From contig JAJPEB010000040.1 of assembly GCA_023252315.1 (NCBI GenBank), positions 1 through 9,394 of the forward strand: a stretch of DNA of 9,394 bases. Reading direction: 5' to 3'. The position numbers were made by a program, and so were the translations under genes. Of this stretch, positions 6,545 through 9,394 are shown piece by piece. Position 1 is the first letter of the stretch. Each line of letters starts with the position of its first letter. Under the pieces are notes generated by a model. The model had not been told where the DNA came from. It saw nothing but the letters and a program-made list of their open reading frames with translations, and searched no databases. Origin of the DNA: Candidatus Woesearchaeota archaeon (GTDB lineage Archaea > Nanobdellota > Nanobdellia > Woesearchaeales > UBA525).

Positions 6545-6655
6545 GCACCAGGGGGGATTTGAACCCCCGACCACCGGCTCTCCTCGAGCGACGGGCCACG
6601 ATCGGCCCGCCGTCATATAAGACCGGCGCACTAGACCGGGCTGTGCTACTGGTGC
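6545..6655 (-). tRNA. tRNA-Ile (anticodon UAU) with a 36-base intron
   Basis: The gene runs from 6655 to 6545. The acceptor stem GCACCAG/CTGGTGC is perfect, followed by T8 A9. The D arm is GCAC/GTGC with an 11-base loop containing GG. The anticodon stem CCGGT pairs with GCCGG, ending in one U-G pair. The variable loop is TGGTC, and the T arm GGGGG-TTCAAAT-CCCCC is canonical. The discriminator is A and CCA is not encoded. The exons join to the loop CTTATAA, giving anticodon UAU for the AUA codon; the short variable loop excludes Leu and Ser readings. The intron sits between positions 37 and 38, the usual archaeal place. Many archaea instead read AUA with an agmatidine-modified CAU tRNA, so UAU is the less common solution. 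A37 would be the t6A site served by the Sua5-type enzyme encoded at 8451. Confidence 0.92.
6580..6615 (-). other. tRNA intron with internal hairpin
   Basis: The 36-base insert separates anticodon-loop positions 37 and 38. Its centre folds into a 9-pair stem, CGGCGGGCC (6612 to 6604) with GGCCCGTCG (6597 to 6589) and one G-U pair, around the hexaloop GATCGT. Flanking bases give an imperfect bulge-helix-bulge: CTT of the exon loop can pair with AGG near the intron end, and AGA sits at the 3' splice site. This fits a relaxed site for the archaeal splicing endonuclease. Confidence 0.8.
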
Positions 6656-6680
6656 GGCAGGTCCGCGGAGTCAGGAAGAG

Positions 6681-6693
6681 CGTATAAAAAAGT
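6681..6693 (-). promoter_or_regulatory. TATA box of the tRNA gene
   Basis: The minus strand reads CTTTTTTATACG centred about 32 bases upstream of the tRNA 5' end. Transcription would begin near 6661, leaving a leader of a few bases for RNase P to remove. Confidence 0.6.
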
Positions 6694-6764
6694 ATGGACT
6701 CGCGAGGCTGCAGAAAATCACCGCAGGAACTGATGGCATCCGTATACGCACGACCACCCAAAGT

Positions 6765-6772
6765 TTCTTAAG
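6765..6772 (+). promoter_or_regulatory. TATA-like box of the small membrane-protein gene
   Basis: TTCTTAAG-type sequence (TTTCTTAA) lies about 36 bases before the ATG at 6805. The predicted start is near 6795, next to AGGTG at 6795-6799, which could serve as a ribosome site with 5-base spacing. Confidence 0.45.
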
Positions 6773-6776
6773 CCCA

Positions 6777-6790
6777 GCGCACGGGTGCGC
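6777..6790. promoter_or_regulatory. Palindrome downstream of the TATA-like box
   Basis: GCGCAC-GG-GTGCGC has perfect 6-base arms and lies between the TATA-like box and the predicted start, the same relative place as the palindrome at 5226-5238. It could be a repressor site. High GC content makes chance occurrence plausible. Confidence 0.3.
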
Positions 6791-6804
6791 ATGCAGGTGC
6801 AGGA

Positions 6805-7161
6805 ATGGGAACGCTCGTCATCATCGTGAGCGCGGCGATCAAGGCCATCGCGCTGCTCATGGTCGTCTACACGTTCTTCGCGCTCTCGAGCAGGAAGGAG
6901 CCCCAGGCAGGCGTCCTCACGAAGTACTTCCTCGTCAAGCAGCGCTACGCGCTCTTGCGCATGAGCCTCATCTTCATCGCGGCGCTGATCGCTGTCGAGC
7001 TCGCGACGCTCGCCTATGGCATCATCGGCGGCACGCACGCGCTCAACGATGTGAGCCTGCTGCTCTCCGACCTCATCTTCCTCGGCCTCGTCGTGCTGCT
7101 CACGAAGATCTACCAGCTGCGCGCGCAGTTCGGGCCGAAGGAAGGCGAGCCCCGGCGATAG
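6805..7161 (+). CDS. Small three-helix membrane protein of unknown function
   Basis: A 118-residue protein that I do not recognise. Hydrophobic segments at about 3-27, 50-74 and 82-103 suggest three transmembrane helices, joined by a basic loop (SSRKEPQAG... KQRY, 28-48) and a short loop (GGTHALND, 75-82). The C terminus (KIYQLRAQFGPKEGEPRR) is charged and probably cytoplasmic. No catalytic or binding motif is visible. The ATG follows AGGTG by 5 bases. It converges on the dihydrouridine synthase gene with a 16-base gap, and a small hairpin, CCGGC-GATA-GCCGG, covers the stop codon (7152-7165). It appears to be transcribed alone. Confidence 0.82.
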   Translation: MGTLVIIVSAAIKAIALLMVVYTFFALSSRKEPQAGVLTKYFLVKQRYALLRMSLIFIAALIAVELATLAYGIIGGTHALNDVSLLLSDLIFLGLVVLLTKIYQLRAQFGPKEGEPRR

Positions 7162-7165
7162 CCGG
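7152..7165. terminator. Small hairpin between convergent genes, weak terminator candidate
   Basis: CCGGC-GATA-GCCGG is a perfect 5-pair stem spanning the stop codon of the small membrane protein, just before the convergent stop of the dihydrouridine synthase. No T-run follows on either strand, so termination is not clearly supported. Confidence 0.25.
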
Positions 7166-7177
7166 CAGCGCCCGCAG

Positions 7178-8158
7178 TCACGGCGCCCGCCGCTCCCCCG
7201 TCGCGAGCGACGCGCGGTGCTGCGCGAGCGCGGCATCGAGCCCCTCCTCGGCCTGCACCGAGAGCAGCGACTCGCGGAACCTCGCCCCTCCGGCCTGGCC
7301 TTTCGAGAATCCCTGCGCGTGCGCCTTCTGCTGCGCGATGCCGATGCCGTGCGAGCGCGCGAGCGCGAGGTACTCCTCGAGCGTGTCGAGCTGCTCTACG
7401 CCCGTGAGCGCGCGGTACGTCCCCGTCGCGAGGTAGTCCTCGATCTGCCGGAAGAGGTAGGGCCGCCCGATGGCGCCGCGCGCCACCATGACATAGTCGA
7501 CGCCCGAGCCCGCGAGCCGCGCCTTCGCGTCCTCGGGCGAGAAGATGTCGCCGTTGCCGATGACGGGGATGCGCACCGCGCGCTTGACGCTCGCGATCGT
7601 GTCCCAGTCCGCGCTCCCCGCATAGCCCTGCTTCTGCGTGCGCCCGTGCACCGCGATCGCGGACGCGCCCGCATCCTCGACCGCACGCGCGACCTCGACC
7701 GCGTTGATGCGCGCGCTATCGATGCCGATGCGGATCTTCACCGTGATCGGGACCTCCGTCGCGGCGACGAGCGTGCGCACGAAGGACGCGATGCGCGAGA
7801 CGTCCTCGAGCATCGCGCTGCCCGCCCCCGAGCGCACGACCTTCCACGCGGGGCAGCCGCAGTTGATGTCGACGATGTCGAATCTCCCCTGGGCGCCCCG
7901 CGCCGCCTCGACCACGTCGCGCTCGTCGTGCCCGAAGAGCTGCACCGCGACGGGGCGCTCGGTCGGGTCCGTCGCGAGCATCTGCTCCGCCTTCGCGCTC
8001 CCGCGCACGATCGCGGCCGCGCTCGTGAACTCCGTCACCGTGAGCGCGGCCCCGTAGCGCTTGCACAGCGCGCGGAACGCGACGTCGGTCACGCCCGCCA
8101 TCGGCGAGAGGATCGCCTTGCCGGAGAGCTTCGGGAACGGGTGCTTGCATGCGGGCAT
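7178..8158 (-). CDS. dus: tRNA-dihydrouridine synthase (Dus family)
   Basis: A 326-residue flavoprotein predicted to reduce uridines in tRNA to dihydrouridine with FMN and NADPH. The N-terminal TIM barrel shows ILSPMAGVTDVAFRAL (16-31) for FMN binding, the NCGCP active-site motif at 99-103 with catalytic Cys102, VKIRIG at 140-145 with Lys141, AVHGRT at 169-174 with His171, GNGDI at 201-205 and the phosphate-binding GAIGRPYLF at 228-236. Residues about 245-320 form the helical tRNA-recognition domain. Length and motif order are normal for the family (DusB-like). The ATG at 8158 has no Shine-Dalgarno; a T-rich box centred near 8185 predicts a transcript starting at the codon itself, so it is probably leaderless. 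It diverges from the Sua5-type gene and converges on the small membrane gene. Which tRNA positions it modifies cannot be told from sequence. Confidence 0.95.
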   Translation of the reverse strand: MPACKHPFPKLSGKAILSPMAGVTDVAFRALCKRYGAALTVTEFTSAAAIVRGSAKAEQMLATDPTERPVAVQLFGHDERDVVEAARGAQGRFDIVDINCGCPAWKVVRSGAGSAMLEDVSRIASFVRTLVAATEVPITVKIRIGIDSARINAVEVARAVEDAGASAIAVHGRTQKQGYAGSADWDTIASVKRAVRIPVIGNGDIFSPEDAKARLAGSGVDYVMVARGAIGRPYLFRQIEDYLATGTYRALTGVEQLDTLEEYLALARSHGIGIAQQKAHAQGFSKGQAGGARFRESLLSVQAEEGLDAALAQHRASLATGERRAP

Positions 8159-8179
8159 GCGCTAGGTGAAAGGGCCGCG

Positions 8180-8190
8180 TAGAAAAAGCT
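8180..8190 (-). promoter_or_regulatory. TATA-like box of the dihydrouridine synthase gene
   Basis: The minus strand reads AGCTTTTTCTA. Its centre is about 26 bases upstream of the ATG at 8158, which predicts a leaderless message. Confidence 0.5.
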
Positions 8191-8200
8191 ACTCTTTCGC

Positions 8201-8214
8201 GAGCGCTAGCGCTC
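8201..8214. promoter_or_regulatory. Perfect palindrome upstream of the dihydrouridine synthase promoter
   Basis: GAGCGCTAGCGCTC is a perfect 14-base palindrome about 10 bases upstream of the T-rich promoter box. It may be a regulator site. The rest of the 292-base divergent spacer (8159-8450) shows no convincing gene or RNA, only a small GGGA-AAA-TCCC stem at 8306-8316. Confidence 0.35.
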
Positions 8215-8419
8215 TCCTTCTTCAGGTGCCCAGCCTCGCACGCATCATCGCATGATCCACGAAGGCAGCTGAGATCTCGTCCTCCTCCAGGCCTGCTCAT
8301 CTCACGGGAAAATCCCATGGTGAATGATGCCGAATTCTGCGGTACTGCTCCGGGCCTCGCGACGGCGCCAGCACGCGAACGTCTCTCGATACGCAAGCGA
8401 TAGCTACATGCTCGCAAGG

Positions 8420-8427
8420 CATTAAAA
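8420..8427 (+). promoter_or_regulatory. TATA-like box of the Sua5-type gene
   Basis: CATTAAAA is the only AT-rich element near the start. Its centre lies about 26 bases before the ATG at 8451, so transcription would begin at the start codon and the message would be leaderless. Confidence 0.6.
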
Positions 8428-8450
8428 CCCGCATCGATCCTCTTGCGCCC

Positions 8451-9394
8451 ATGGACGCAAAAGAGGCTCAGCTCGCGAAGGCGGCCGCGCGCATCCGCTC
8501 GGGCGGCATCGTCGCATTCCCGACGGAGACAGTCTACGGGCTCGGCGCGCATGCGCTCGACGCGCGCGCGGTGCGCAAGGTCTTCGCGGCGAAAGGGAGG
8601 CCCGCGGACAACCCCTGCATCGTGCACGTGAGCGACGAGCGGATGCTGCGCGAGGTCGTGCGCTCGGTGCCGCGTGAAGCGCGCGCGCTCATGCGCGCGT
8701 TCTGGCCGGGCCCTCTCACGATCCTCTTCCCGCGAGGCGCGCGCGTGCCCGACGCCGTGGCCGCGGGCCTGCCGACGGTCGGCGTGCGCATGCCCTCGCA
8801 TCCGCTCGCGCGAGCGCTCATCGCGGCCGCAGGCGTGCCGATCGCGGCGCCCAGCGCGAACCGCTCGGGCAGCCCGAGCCCGACCAGCGCCGCGCACGTG
8901 CGCGAGGATTTCCCAGGGCTGCCCGTGCTCGACGGAGGGCCGTGCGCGCACGGTCTCGAGTCGACCGTCGTCGCGCTCTCGCCCACGCCGCGCGTGCTGC
9001 GCCTCGGCGCGATCACGCTCGAGCGGCTGCGCACGGTCGTGCCAAGGATACGCGTCGCTAAGCACGCGCGCGACGGCGACGCGCCCCCGAGCCCCGGCAT
9101 GAAGTACCGCCACTACGCCCCCTCGCGCCCGCTCACGCTCTTCCTGCCCTCCGCCCTCGCGAAGCTGCGCGCCTATGCGCGCGCGCACCCGGACGCGGTC
9201 GTGCTGTGCGCGGACAGGCATGCGGGGTCGTTCGCGCGCAGCCGCGTCGTGCGCCTGGGCGCCACGTCGGAGGGGATCGCGAGGAACCTCTTCTCGGCGC
9301 TGCGCACGAAGGAGAGGGGCCGCGAGCTCGTCGCGCTCGGGATATCGAGACGAGGGCATGGGCGCGCGGTGATGGAGCGGCTGGAGAAGGCGGC
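8451..9394 (+). CDS. sua5: Threonylcarbamoyl-AMP synthase, Sua5/TsaC family, 3' end outside window
   Basis: Predicted to make threonylcarbamoyl-adenylate from threonine, bicarbonate and ATP, the first step of t6A37 formation in ANN-decoding tRNAs. The YrdC-like domain occupies about 1-200: GGIVAFPTETVYGLGAHA (18-35), KGRPADNPCIVHV (48-60, with the conserved K-x-R), FWPGPLTILF (84-93), VGVRMPSH (110-117), APSANRSGSPSPT (133-145) and LESTVV (169-174). SPGMKYRHYAP (214-224) is the linker characteristic of two-domain Sua5 proteins, followed by the start of the Sua5 C-terminal domain; this separates it from single-domain TsaC. The window ends after 314 codons plus 2 bases, close to the expected C terminus. 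The frame is open throughout. Promoter spacing supports the ATG at 8451 and a leaderless message. Partner KEOPS genes are not in the window. Confidence 0.95.
   Translation, partial: MDAKEAQLAKAAARIRSGGIVAFPTETVYGLGAHALDARAVRKVFAAKGRPADNPCIVHVSDERMLREVVRSVPREARALMRAFWPGPLTILFPRGARVPDAVAAGLPTVGVRMPSHPLARALIAAAGVPIAAPSANRSGSPSPTSAAHVREDFPGLPVLDGGPCAHGLESTVVALSPTPRVLRLGAITLERLRTVVPRIRVAKHARDGDAPPSPGMKYRHYAPSRPLTLFLPSALAKLRAYARAHPDAVVLCADRHAGSFARSRVVRLGATSEGIARNLFSALRTKERGRELVALGISRRGHGRAVMERLEKA

Noticed and set aside
6545..6655. tRNA-Leu or tRNA-Ser with a long variable arm
   Set aside because: The anticodon stem pairs across the insert and the variable loop is only 5 bases, so the extra sequence is an intron in the anticodon loop.
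8159..8450. Box C/D guide RNA in the divergent spacer
   Set aside because: Fragments such as ATGATGC and CTGA occur, but spacing and box order do not make a full C-D'-C'-D arrangement.
7716..9359. Minus-strand frame of 547 codons
   Set aside because: It is antisense to the Sua5-type gene and overlaps the dihydrouridine synthase out of frame; arginine-rich shadow without domains.

Overview
The window is a strongly GC-rich stretch of archaeal DNA. The evidence for archaea is a tRNA gene with an intron directly after anticodon-loop position 37, TATA-like boxes about 26 bases upstream of predicted starts, several apparently leaderless genes, and secreted proteins crowded with N-x-S/T sequons. 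The small helix-turn-helix protein and the tail-fibre-like surface proteins resemble those I associate with DPANN-type archaea (Woesearchaeota, Diapherotrites, Micrarchaeota and relatives). No phylum marker is present, so the lineage is an inference.

Left half (1-4867, all minus strand): a three-gene operon read right to left. It encodes an 80-residue HTH protein (4625-4867), a 575-residue single-pass membrane protein with a glycosylation-rich exterior (2901-4628), and a very large secreted protein that leaves the window at base 1 (1-2904, 968 codons visible, no stop). The large protein is built from tail-fibre-like modules, repeated cysteine-pair modules and a YadA-type head-repeat block. 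The three genes overlap by 4 bases at each junction (GTGA, ATGA) and both internal starts have good Shine-Dalgarno sequences, so they are probably translated together.

Control region (4863-5251): an AT-rich block upstream of the operon carries about eight copies of a 13-base interrupted palindrome, CYYAC-N3-GTAAG, most preceded by an A-tract. The copy nearest the operon overlaps the first start codon. A perfect 17-base version lies alone at 6495-6511. This looks like an operator array, plausibly bound by the HTH protein.

Middle (5252-7161): a secreted lipoprotein of the SurA/PrsA parvulin foldase type on the plus strand (5252-6448), a tRNA-Ile(UAU) gene with a 36-base intron on the minus strand (6545-6655), and a small three-helix membrane protein (6805-7161).

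Right (7178-9394): a tRNA-dihydrouridine synthase on the minus strand and a divergent Sua5-type threonylcarbamoyl-AMP synthase that leaves the window. With the tRNA these form a loose tRNA-modification neighbourhood: t6A is made at A37 of ANN-decoding tRNAs, a class that includes this tRNA-Ile. The foldase may assist the extracytoplasmic folding of proteins such as the adhesin, but only proximity supports that.
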